From: CAVPLM01 sp964497095
GTDB lineage: Bacteria > Actinomycetota > Thermoleophilia > RBG-16-64-13
NCBI GenBank assembly: GCA_964497095.1
Contig: CAZCCL010000006.1
Span: 1 to 50,378 of the forward strand
Reading direction: 5' to 3'
Length of the DNA stretch: 50,378 bases
Notes under the pieces: generated by a model
Database searches by the model: none
Seen by the model: the letters and a program-made list of their open reading frames with translations, nothing else
Told to the model about the DNA's origin: nothing
Translations under genes and position numbers: made by a program
Shown here: one piece after another, positions 16,581 to 24,045 of the stretch
Layout of the letters: each line of letters opens with the position of its first letter
Numbering within the stretch: the first letter of the stretch is position 1

Positions 16581-17705
16581 GTGAGAATAGGATTCGACGC
16601 TAGAGCCATACGGTACCGGGGCATCGGGACCTATTCCCGGAATCTGCTCGATCACTTCGCACTCTCCGATATCGAACTCGTGGTCTTCTGCCAGGACCAG
16701 GAGAAGGACACCATACCCCTGTCTGACTCTTTTACCCTGGTATCGGCCAACATGAATCCTATGGCGTCGCACGCCCGCGCGGCTTTCAGGAGCCTGGTGG
16801 AAAGGAACCGGGTGGATCTGCTCCATGTCCCGAGTCCGTGGGCTCCGACCCCGGTGCCGGTCCCCCTCGTCTCGACCGTGCACGACGTCACTCCGCTCCT
16901 GTATCCACGCAGCCTGCCGCAGGTGCCTCGCCTGCGCTACAAGCGGCAACTTGGGCGCACCCTGCAGGAGGCGCGCCGGATCATCACCGTCTCTCAGATC
17001 TCGTTCTCGGCTCTGAGTGCATACGCCGGAGTAGATGCGGCAAAGGTGAGGGTCATACGCAACGGTGTGTCGGAGAGGTTCAGGCCTGAGACCGCGCCGG
17101 AGACGCTGTTGGCGGTGCGGCGTCGCTATGGACTTCCGGAGAGGTTCGTCTTCTGGGTGGGCGACTTCCGGCCCGAGAAGAACCTCGTGTTCCTCGTCCA
17201 GGCCTGGGCGCGGCTACAGAAGAGATTGCCGGAGCCATTACCCCTAGTGCTGGCGGGGGCTCAGGCGGGAGATTTCTACAAGCTCAAGAGAGAAGTGGAC
17301 CGGCACGGTATCGAGGGCGCGGTCCTATTCCCGGGCTTCATACGAGACGACGACCTGCCGGCGGTGTACTCCGCCGCTACCGTGTTCGTGTTCCCCTCTC
17401 TCTACGAGGGTTTTGGCCTGCCCCCCCTCGAGGCCATGGCCTGCGGCACGCCTTGCGTGGTTTCGAACTCCTCCTCTTTGCCTGAGGTCACGGGCTCGGC
17501 GGCTTTGCTGTTCAATCCTACTTCGCTCGACGACTTCGAGGACTGCATACTGCGGGTGCTCACCGAGCCCGATCTTCACGAGAGGCTGCGGCAGGAGGGA
17601 CTCAAGCAGTCGGCCCTGTTCCCCTGGAGCAAAGCTGCCGAAGAGACTCTCCGCGTCTACCGAGCGGTCTGGGACGAGACCCGGACGCCGGCACCGCACG
17701 GCTGA
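16581..17705 (+). CDS. Glycosyltransferase family 4 (mannosyltransferase-like)
   Basis: GT-B-fold retaining glycosyltransferase of family 4. The N-terminal domain shows the acceptor-side start MRIGFDARAIRYRGIGTYSRNLL; the C-terminal domain has the family nucleotide-sugar motif with FVFPSLYEGFGLPPLEAMACGTPCVVSNSSSLPE split around the E(x7)E pattern. Length is 374 residues. GTG 16581 has GGAGG 4 bases upstream. The sugar donor is not decidable. It stands alone, with no other cell-envelope genes in the window. Confidence 0.92.
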   Translation: MRIGFDARAIRYRGIGTYSRNLLDHFALSDIELVVFCQDQEKDTIPLSDSFTLVSANMNPMASHARAAFRSLVERNRVDLLHVPSPWAPTPVPVPLVSTVHDVTPLLYPRSLPQVPRLRYKRQLGRTLQEARRIITVSQISFSALSAYAGVDAAKVRVIRNGVSERFRPETAPETLLAVRRRYGLPERFVFWVGDFRPEKNLVFLVQAWARLQKRLPEPLPLVLAGAQAGDFYKLKREVDRHGIEGAVLFPGFIRDDDLPAVYSAATVFVFPSLYEGFGLPPLEAMACGTPCVVSNSSSLPEVTGSAALLFNPTSLDDFEDCILRVLTEPDLHERLRQEGLKQSALFPWSKAAEETLRVYRAVWDETRTPAPHG

Positions 17706-17708
17706 TAA

Positions 17709-17857
17709 CTCGCTTCAGAATGACATCTCGGCCACCAAAGCCACGCTTGGCGGCCGGACGCTTCGTCGCGTCCGTAGCTCCGCTACGCCCGCTTCTTGCG
17801 TCCTTGCCTCTGGCGTGCCAATCTCACCCTGCCGGCGAAAGGTCATTCTGAAACGAG
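17709..17857. repeat. MITE-like or structured-RNA element with 16-bp imperfect terminal inverted repeats
   Basis: CTCGCTTCAGAATGAC (17709-17724) and GTCATTCTGAAACGAG (17842-17857) are inverted copies with 15 of 16 matches. The interior adds nested hairpins: CGGACGC/GCGTCCG around TTCGTC, and GTAGC/GCTAC around TCC, and the two halves are roughly complementary throughout. This gives one long imperfect palindrome of about 149 bases with no coding frame. The TTCAGAATGAC terminus resembles palindromic repeats that I recall as dispersed in several bacterial genomes. It lies between the glycosyltransferase and rex. No target-site duplication is evident. Confidence 0.6.
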
Positions 17858-17894
17858 CTCCAAGTCTCCTGGGAGTCCGCCTTCCCCGGGGAGT

Positions 17895-17912
17895 TTGCCT
17901 ACTATTTCACAA
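17895..17912. promoter_or_regulatory. Rex operator upstream of rex
   Basis: TTGCCTACTATTTCACAA matches the Rex consensus TTGTGAAATATTTCACAA at 14 of 18 positions, with a perfect right half. It covers the -35 region of the probable rex promoter, so Rex should repress its own operon until NADH rises. No other copy was found by eye in the window. Confidence 0.6.
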
Positions 17913-17913
17913 G

Positions 17914-17922
17914 TGCTAGACT
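17914..17922 (+). promoter_or_regulatory. Extended -10 promoter of rex, suited to a leaderless mRNA
   Basis: TGCTAGACT is an extended -10 (TGn plus TAGACT). Only six bases (CGCCCC) separate it from ATG 17929, so transcription should begin at or near the start codon. The same nonamer with the same six-base spacing precedes mqnE. TTGCCT at 17895-17900, 16 bases upstream of the hexamer, could act as the -35 and lies inside the Rex operator. Confidence 0.55.
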
Positions 17923-17928
17923 CGCCCC

Positions 17929-18636
17929 ATGGGCTCGGTCATCGGGCAGTCCGAGTGTCGTTCTGGAGGCGCCGTGAACAGTTCCGCGGAGAAGGTGGGT
18001 GTTCCCCAGGTGGCCGTACACCGGCTGGCGGGCTACCTGCGACTGCTGCGTACACTCGACAAGAACGGGATCGGCACGATCTCCTCCCGGGAGTTGGCCG
18101 AAAGACTTGGGACCAATGCCGCTCAGGTCCGCAAAGACCTCAGCTACCTCGGAGAGTTCGGGGTGCGGGGTGTCGGCTACGGCGTGAGATCCCTCATCTC
18201 GGAACTGTCTCGCTCCCTGGGGGTCGAAGCCGAGTGCAAGGTAGTGATCCTGGGGGCCGGCTGGTCGGCTCCCGCCTTGTTCCGACTCGGCGGCTTCGAC
18301 GGCGATGGTTTTCGATGTGTGGGCGTTTTCGATAGCGAAGACGGCGGGGTGGGAGAGCGACTCGGCGGGTTGATCGTGAGACCCATGGCTGAGGCCGCGG
18401 ACGTCATCCGCGAGAACGCAGTCGATATCGCCGTGCTGGCGGTCCCCGCGGAGTCCGCGGCGGAGGTGGCGACCCTGGCGGTAGAAGGAGGCGTGAGAGG
18501 CATCCTGAACTTCACCCCCGTGCGGCTGCCGGCCTTCACAGGCGTGTTCGTCCATCAGCTCGATCCCTCCGCGGAGCTGACCGTGGTCAGCTTCCATCTT
18601 TCCCGGGTCACGTCAGAAGTGGGCGCGCGAGTATGA
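17929..18636 (+). CDS. rex: Redox-sensing transcriptional repressor Rex
   Basis: Rex is a dimeric repressor that leaves DNA when NADH binds, and controls anaerobic respiration and fermentation genes. The winged helix lies at about residues 28-95 (RLLRTLDKNG, ISSRELAERLGTNAAQVRKDLSYLGEFGVRG broken in two) and the Rossmann domain follows. Its nucleotide loop reads GAGWSAPAL, with Ala in place of the third Gly of GxGxxG; whether this changes NADH affinity is unknown. ATG 17929 is favoured by the leaderless promoter; GTG 17974 has a GGAGG but only 4 bases of spacing. Its stop overlaps the mqnL start (ATGA), making it the head of the menaquinone operon. Confidence 0.93.
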   Translation: MGSVIGQSECRSGGAVNSSAEKVGVPQVAVHRLAGYLRLLRTLDKNGIGTISSRELAERLGTNAAQVRKDLSYLGEFGVRGVGYGVRSLISELSRSLGVEAECKVVILGAGWSAPALFRLGGFDGDGFRCVGVFDSEDGGVGERLGGLIVRPMAEAADVIRENAVDIAVLAVPAESAAEVATLAVEGGVRGILNFTPVRLPAFTGVFVHQLDPSAELTVVSFHLSRVTSEVGARV

Positions 18637-20171
18637 AAGACCTGCGCGATTTCATCAAGCTCCTACGGGACCGCGGGCAACTGGCCATCATCGATACGCC
18701 TGTAGACCCGATACTCGAGATCACGGAGATCGCGGACCGGGTGGTCAAGGCCGGGGGGCCCGCCCTGCTGTTCACCCGTCCCAAAGGTCACACGGTACCC
18801 GTCTTCATCAATCAGTTCGGTAATGATGAGCGCATGTGCTTGGCTCTGCGCTCGTCATCCTACGAGGATCTGGTGGCCAGGGTCGAAGCGCTGACCTCGC
18901 TGGAGGTCCCCGGTTCCATCTGGGACAAGCTGAAGGCCTTGGCGCGGCTGAAGGAACTGGCTTCTCTGCAGCCCCAAGTGGCAAAGAGCGGGGCCTGCCA
19001 GGAGGTGGTCCTCACCGGTGACCAGGTCGATCTGGAGATGATCCCCATCCTGCAGTGTTGGCCTCTGGACGGCGGTCGCTACATCACCTTGCCGCTGGTC
19101 TTCACGCGTCACCCGCAGACGGGCCGCAGGAACGTGGGCATGTACCGTCTTCAGGTATACGACAAGCGCACGGCCGGTCTTCACTGGCATCTGCACAAGG
19201 ACGCCGCCGAGCACTACCGGGCGACGGAGGCCCGCATGGAGGTGGCGGTGGCCATAGGCACCGACCCGGCCCTCACCTACGCGGCCACCGCTCCTCTGCC
19301 GGCGATGATCGACGAGATGACGTTCGCCGGTTTCCTACGCGACAAAGCCGTGGAGTTGGTCCGCTGTCGCACAGTCGATCTGGAGGTCCCCGCGCACGCC
19401 GAGTTCGTGCTCGAAGGCTACGTCGATCTGGAAGAATCCCGGGTGGAGGGGCCGTTCGGCGATCACACCGGCTACTACTCGCTCGCCGATCTCTATCCGG
19501 TCTTCCACGTGACCGCCCTCACCCACCGGCGTGACCCGGTGTACTCCACGACCATCGTGGGCCGGGCCCCGATGGAGGACACGTACCTGGGCAAGGCCAC
19601 TGAGCGTCTGTTCTTGCCGCTGTTGCGTCTCATCCTGCCGGAGATGGTGGATCTCGACCTGCCTCGGGAAGGTGGTTTTCACAACTGCGCCTTGGTTTCC
19701 CTGAAGAAACGTTATCCGTTGCAGGCGCGCAAGGTGATGCACGCTCTCTGGAGCAGCGGGCAGATGCAGTTCTGCAAATGCATCGTCGTGCTGGACGCGG
19801 GTGTCGACGTCCACGACTACGCCGAAGTGGCCTGGAGGGTGTTCAACAACGTCGATTGGAAGCGGGACGTGATGGTCGCCGAGGGCCCGTTGGACGTACT
19901 CGACCACTCGTCCCCACAACCACTCTGGGGGGCCAAGATCGCTATCGACGCCACCAGGAAAGGCCCGGACGAGGGCCACGGCCGCGAGTGGCCGCCGGAC
20001 GTGGAGATGTCGGCGGAAGTGAAGGGCCGGATCGACGAGATGTGGCCCGTACTCGAGTTGGGCCGGTGGCTTGGCACGACCGGTCGGGGGGCGGCCGGCC
20101 GAGGGGTGGCCGGCGACGGGGCGACCGATGGGGGGGCGGCTCCCGGCCCGGCGGGGTCCCCGAGAGGCTAG
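18633..20171 (+). CDS. mqnL: UbiD-family decarboxylase, probable 1,4-dihydroxy-6-naphthoate decarboxylase MqnL
   Basis: UbiD decarboxylases use prenylated FMN. The protein carries RDRGQLAIIDTPVDPILEITEI, the central CQEVVLTGDQVDLEMIPILQCW, GTDPALTYAATAPLP and the conserved EGPFGDHTGYYS catalytic region. In the futalosine pathway a UbiD homologue removes the carboxyl group from 1,4-dihydroxy-6-naphthoate. Proximity to a UbiA-type prenyltransferase, MenG and MqnEAC makes that role the best assignment. The C-terminus is extended by a Gly/Arg/Ala tandem-repeat tail (about 20080-20165), outside the family norm. It overlaps rex by 4 bases. The prenyl-FMN synthase UbiX/MqnM is not in the window. Confidence 0.88.
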   Translation: MKDLRDFIKLLRDRGQLAIIDTPVDPILEITEIADRVVKAGGPALLFTRPKGHTVPVFINQFGNDERMCLALRSSSYEDLVARVEALTSLEVPGSIWDKLKALARLKELASLQPQVAKSGACQEVVLTGDQVDLEMIPILQCWPLDGGRYITLPLVFTRHPQTGRRNVGMYRLQVYDKRTAGLHWHLHKDAAEHYRATEARMEVAVAIGTDPALTYAATAPLPAMIDEMTFAGFLRDKAVELVRCRTVDLEVPAHAEFVLEGYVDLEESRVEGPFGDHTGYYSLADLYPVFHVTALTHRRDPVYSTTIVGRAPMEDTYLGKATERLFLPLLRLILPEMVDLDLPREGGFHNCALVSLKKRYPLQARKVMHALWSSGQMQFCKCIVVLDAGVDVHDYAEVAWRVFNNVDWKRDVMVAEGPLDVLDHSSPQPLWGAKIAIDATRKGPDEGHGREWPPDVEMSAEVKGRIDEMWPVLELGRWLGTTGRGAAGRGVAGDGATDGGAAPGPAGSPRG

Positions 20172-20178
20172 TGCCGGC

Positions 20179-21036
20179 GTGCTCCTGACGTACGCTCGTC
20201 GCTTCGCCGGTCTGATCAAGTTCGAGCACTCCGTCTTCGCACTGCCTTTCGCCTATGCGGCCGCCTTCCTTGCCGAGACGGCCGTCCCGGGCTTCTGGCG
20301 GATGTTCTGGATCACGGTGGCCATGGTCTCCGCGCGCAGCTTCGGCATGGCCGTCAACCGGCTGATCGACGCAGAGATCGACGCCCGCAATCCCCGCACC
20401 GCCGGACGAGAGATCCCGGCCGGGCGGCTGAAGCGGAGGCAGGTATGGCTCTTCGCTTTGGCGTCGCTCGCGGTATTGGTCGTGGCCACCTTCAACCTGC
20501 CGGCCATCACCCGCTATCTTTGGCCGCTGGTGGTCATCCCCATGGTGCTATATCCGTACACCAAGCGCTGGACCTGGCTCTGCCACCTGGTCCTCGGCCT
20601 GGCCGACGGCCTGGGGCCGGTCGGCGCTTGGGTGGCGGTCACCGGGAAGGTCACCTGGGAGCCTTTCGTACTCGGGACGGGCGTGGGTCTGTGGATCGCC
20701 GGGTTCGACGTGACCTACGCCTTCATGGATATTGGCGTCGACCGCGTCCAAGGGCTGCATTCCGTCCCGGCCGATCTGGGTGAGCGGGCCGCCCTATGGA
20801 GTACCCGGATATTCCATGTGTTGGCCGTCGCTCTGCTGGCGCTCACCGGCTATGTGCAGGGAACGAACTGGGTCTACTATGTGGGCGTCGCGATCTGCGC
20901 TGCTCTCCTTTTCTACGAGAACTGGCTCATGCGAAGGGCCGACCTGGAGAAGGTGGGGGTCGCTTTCATGACCATGAACGGCATCATCAGCGTGGTCTTC
21001 CTTTTCTTCACCACTCTCAGTCTCTTCGTGCCATGA
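20179..21036 (+). CDS. mqnP: UbiA-family prenyltransferase, probable MqnP
   Basis: Integral membrane prenyltransferase. The first aspartate motif reads NRLIDAEIDARNPRT and the second D(x)D region is DVTYAFMDIGVD; about eight hydrophobic segments follow each other over 285 residues. In the futalosine route UbiA-type MqnP prenylates the naphthoate ring. I start at GTG 20179, 8 bases after the mqnL stop; the open frame extends 36 codons further into mqnL but that part is not UbiA-like. GAGAGG at 20162-20167 may serve as ribosome site. Gene order mqnL-mqnP-menG fits consecutive steps. Confidence 0.88.
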   Translation: MLLTYARRFAGLIKFEHSVFALPFAYAAAFLAETAVPGFWRMFWITVAMVSARSFGMAVNRLIDAEIDARNPRTAGREIPAGRLKRRQVWLFALASLAVLVVATFNLPAITRYLWPLVVIPMVLYPYTKRWTWLCHLVLGLADGLGPVGAWVAVTGKVTWEPFVLGTGVGLWIAGFDVTYAFMDIGVDRVQGLHSVPADLGERAALWSTRIFHVLAVALLALTGYVQGTNWVYYVGVAICAALLFYENWLMRRADLEKVGVAFMTMNGIISVVFLFFTTLSLFVP

Positions 21037-21815
21037 GTGGGGCAGGGCGGGCAGAAGTGGACGCGTCGCCTGAACCCGGCAAAGTCCGGCAGATGTTCGA
21101 CGGTATCGCCGGTTCCTACGACCGTCTCAACGATCTGATGACGGCCGGGCTCCACCATCGTTGGCGGGAGTTCGGGGTGCTGCTGGCACGGGTGGGTCCG
21201 GGAGACGCGGTCCTCGATGTCTGTTGCGGGACCGGTGATTTCGCTTTCGCGCTGAAGCGAGCGGTAGGCGGACGGGGTCGGGTGGCGGCCGTCGATGTCT
21301 CGGAGGAGATGCTGGATGTAGCTCGGGAGAAGAGTGGGCGGAATCAGCTGTATGTGGAGTTCCGTCTTGGCGACGTGCTGGACCTGCCCTTCCCCGATGG
21401 CGGCGCAACTGGAGCGGTGGGCTCCGGAGGAAGTGGGCACGTCGGCCGCGCTGCCACCGGTTTCGACGCCTGCACTGTGGGTTTCGGTATCCGCAACGTT
21501 CCCGACGTCGTCAAAGCCTTCGGTGAGATGCGGCGGGTCTGCCGTCCGGGGGGCCGGGTGGTTTGCCTGGAGATCACCCAGGCGCGCATCCCGGTGTTCA
21601 AGCAGTTCTACGGACTGTGGTTTGAGCAGGTGGTACCTCGTCTGGGCAGACTCGCCGCCCGTGACGACTTCGCCTACAGCTACCTACCCGCCTCGGTGCG
21701 ACGGTTCCCCGACCCGGAAGAGCTCAGGCGTCTCATGGAGGAAGCGGGACTCAGGAACGTCCGCTACGAGATCCTGGCCGGCGGGATCATCGCGGTGCAT
21801 CACGCACTCGCGTAG
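21033..21815 (+). CDS. menG: Demethylmenaquinone methyltransferase (UbiE/MenG)
   Basis: SAM-dependent C-methylation, the last step of menaquinone synthesis. The SAM loop VLDVCCGTGDFAFALK (about residues 55-70) and the family block TVGFGIRNVPD are present, as is YSYLPASVRRFPDPEEL near the end. Between LPFPDG and FDACTVGFGIRN there is an extra Gly/Ala/Ser-rich stretch of about 20 residues (about 21406-21466) that other UbiE proteins lack. Total length is 260. ATG 21033 overlaps the mqnP stop (ATGA). The alternative, UbiE for ubiquinone, is unlikely in this anaerobic context. Confidence 0.93.
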   Translation: MSGAGRAEVDASPEPGKVRQMFDGIAGSYDRLNDLMTAGLHHRWREFGVLLARVGPGDAVLDVCCGTGDFAFALKRAVGGRGRVAAVDVSEEMLDVAREKSGRNQLYVEFRLGDVLDLPFPDGGATGAVGSGGSGHVGRAATGFDACTVGFGIRNVPDVVKAFGEMRRVCRPGGRVVCLEITQARIPVFKQFYGLWFEQVVPRLGRLAARDDFAYSYLPASVRRFPDPEELRRLMEEAGLRNVRYEILAGGIIAVHHALA

Positions 21816-21901
21816 CCTCGCATGACGTGCCGGGAACGAGCGAGCGCACGGCGGTAGGGGAACGGGCGCAGATGGCGGTAATCGGGGGTGAGGAGGCGTT
21901 G

Positions 21902-21910
21902 TGCTAGACT
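21902..21910 (+). promoter_or_regulatory. Extended -10 promoter of mqnE, suited to a leaderless mRNA
   Basis: TGCTAGACT precedes ATG 21917 with six bases between (CCGGGC). This is the same nonamer and spacing as ahead of rex. No clear -35 hexamer is seen, as expected for some extended -10 promoters. GGTGAGGAGG at 21887-21896 lies upstream of the -10 and so cannot be the ribosome site if transcription starts here. Confidence 0.55.
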
Positions 21911-21916
21911 CCGGGC

Positions 21917-23101
21917 ATGCCCGCCAGAACGCGCCTTGATCCGCTCGCCGTCGTCGAAGAGAAGGTCGCTCAGGGTGAGCGTCTCTCCGCCGCCGATGGA
22001 ACAGCTCTGTTCGAGTCCTCCGACCTTCTCCGTATCGGGCGACTCGCAGACCGAGCCCGCCGGCAACGGGTGGGAGACGACGTCTACTTCGTGGTCAACC
22101 GCCACATCAACTACACCAACATCTGCCGCAATCGCTGCCGCTTCTGCGCCTTCTCGCGCGATGAAGGTGAGCCGGGGGCCTACACCCTGACCGTGGACGA
22201 GGTCCTGGCCAAGGCGCGGGAGGCCGTGGACGAAGGCGCGACCGAGATACACGTCGTGGGCGGGGAGCATCCGGCGCTGCCTTACGCGTCGGTGCGGGCC
22301 ATGGTCTCGGGGATTCGGGAGTTTGGGCGGTGCGTGCACATCAAAGCCTTCACGGCTTCGGAGATAGAGCATTTTGCCGAGACGGAGGGAGTGTCGGTGG
22401 AGGACGTCCTCCGCGACCTCCAGGCCGCCGGTCTGGACAGTCTGCCCGGCGGGGGGGCGGAGGTCTTCGCGGAACGGGTCCGCGAACAGGTGTGCCCGGC
22501 GAAGATATCGGGAGAAGATTGGCTGAAAGTGCACCAACTCGCTCACCGCTTGGGGCTAAGGACCAACGCCACCATGCTCTATGGCCACGTGGAGACCTAT
22601 GAAGACCGGGTGGATCACCTGCTCCGGCTCCGAGCCGCCCAGGATGCCACGGGAGGCTTCCAGGCCTTCATCCCTCTTGCCTTTCAGCGCAAGAACACGG
22701 GGCTCTCGCACCTACCGCCGACCACGGGGGTGGACGATCTCAAGACCATCGCGGTGTCCCGTCTGCTGCTGGACAACGTCCCCCACATCAAGACCTACTG
22801 GATCATGACCGGACTGAAACTGGCCCAGGTGGCCCTGTTCTTCGGGGCTAACGACATGGACGGCACCGTGGTCGAGGAGGTCATATCCCTGTTGTCGGGG
22901 GCGGGTCACGGGCAATCGGTGGCCAGATCCGAGCTCGTGCGGGTGATCCGCGACGCCGGTAAAGCGCCCGTGGAGCGCGATGGCTTCTACAGGGTGGTGT
23001 GCCGGTTCGATGAGACGCCGGGAACGACTGAGGCCGTTTCGGGTGGCGGGGCCACTCCGGCAGTGGGGATAGCGCCGGATGCAGGGGGAGCGGGGACGTG
23101 A
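21917..23101 (+). CDS. mqnE: Aminofutalosine synthase MqnE (radical SAM)
   Basis: MqnE adds a SAM-derived adenosyl radical to the product of MqnA to give aminofutalosine. The cluster cysteines are C70, C74 and C77 (CRNRCRFCAFSRD), following NRHINYTNIC, which separates MqnE from MqnC. PGGGAEVFAERVREQV and GLRTNATMLYGHVE are typical. Length 394, slightly long because of a Gly/Ala tail. ATG 21917 is 6 bases after an extended -10. Its 3' end overlaps mqnA by 4 bases (GTGA). Confidence 0.94.
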   Translation: MPARTRLDPLAVVEEKVAQGERLSAADGTALFESSDLLRIGRLADRARRQRVGDDVYFVVNRHINYTNICRNRCRFCAFSRDEGEPGAYTLTVDEVLAKAREAVDEGATEIHVVGGEHPALPYASVRAMVSGIREFGRCVHIKAFTASEIEHFAETEGVSVEDVLRDLQAAGLDSLPGGGAEVFAERVREQVCPAKISGEDWLKVHQLAHRLGLRTNATMLYGHVETYEDRVDHLLRLRAAQDATGGFQAFIPLAFQRKNTGLSHLPPTTGVDDLKTIAVSRLLLDNVPHIKTYWIMTGLKLAQVALFFGANDMDGTVVEEVISLLSGAGHGQSVARSELVRVIRDAGKAPVERDGFYRVVCRFDETPGTTEAVSGGGATPAVGIAPDAGGAGT

Positions 23102-24045
23102 CCGTCCGCGTCGGACACATCGGCTTTCTGAACTGCTACCCGCTCTATCATGGCTTGGAAAAGCGGGGGATGCTCGCAGGCGGTCCGGGTCTCGACCAAC
23201 CGGGAATGCCTGAGATCGAGCTAATGCCGGGAGTGCCGACCGATCTCAACCGCTGGTTGGTGGAAGGGGCCATAGACCTCGGTCCGATCAGCTCCATCGC
23301 CTACGCCCGCAACCATCGCCAACTGCTGCTGTCGCGCCGCCTGAGCATCTCGTCGTCGGGAGCTGTGGACAGCATCCAACTGGTGGCCCGCCGGCCTCTG
23401 AGCGAGATCAGGAGCGTTGCCCTCACCCGGCAGAGCGCCACCTCGGTGAGCCTGCTCAAGACCATTCTGAGGCTCCACTATGGTCGGGAGGTGCACTACG
23501 GAGAGCTGAGCGGGTCCGTAGCCGAGGCCCTGCAGGAGTACGATGCGGCGTTGCTCATCGGCGATCAGGGGCTGGAAGCCCTGTACTCGTGTCGGCCGCC
23601 GACCACCTGCCACGATCTGGGAGCGCTCTGGCAGGAGTGGACCGGTCTGCCCATGGTCTACGCGGTGTGGGCGGCCCGGGAGGACTTCGCCAGGACGAAC
23701 GGACCGGAATTGCTGGCCGTGGAGGAGGAGTTGGTCAGATGTATGGACTACGGGCGGGAGCATCTCGCCCAAGTAGTCGACTCCGCCTTGGGCCGGTTCG
23801 ATCTCGACCGCCCGAGCCTGACCCGCTACTTCGCGGTCCTCCGGTACGACTTCACCGAAGAGTACAGGCGGGGGCTGAACCGGTTCTACGAGCTGGCGCG
23901 TGAAGCGGGAGAGCTCGACGAGGTGCCGGAGCTACGCTTCATCGACGTCATGGTCTCAGATATCGAGGATGATGTCGCCGGGCTGCGACAGACGACAGGC
24001 GGCGAGGCCCAGGCGGCGACCACCGGTGAAGGGGCAGTCTCATGA
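23098..24045 (+). CDS. mqnA: Chorismate dehydratase MqnA
   Basis: First enzyme of the futalosine pathway: chorismate to 3-[(1-carboxyvinyl)oxy]benzoate. It has a periplasmic-binding-protein-like fold. The start VRVGHIGFLNCYPLYHGLE, the segment IDLGPISSIAYARNH and SRQ-type region VALTRQSATSVSLLK are family hallmarks. Length 315 residues includes a C-terminal extension of about 20 residues. GTG 23098 overlaps the mqnE stop and its own stop overlaps mqnC by 4 bases, so mqnE-mqnA-mqnC is translationally coupled. Confidence 0.94.
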   Translation: MTVRVGHIGFLNCYPLYHGLEKRGMLAGGPGLDQPGMPEIELMPGVPTDLNRWLVEGAIDLGPISSIAYARNHRQLLLSRRLSISSSGAVDSIQLVARRPLSEIRSVALTRQSATSVSLLKTILRLHYGREVHYGELSGSVAEALQEYDAALLIGDQGLEALYSCRPPTTCHDLGALWQEWTGLPMVYAVWAAREDFARTNGPELLAVEEELVRCMDYGREHLAQVVDSALGRFDLDRPSLTRYFAVLRYDFTEEYRRGLNRFYELAREAGELDEVPELRFIDVMVSDIEDDVAGLRQTTGGEAQAATTGEGAVS

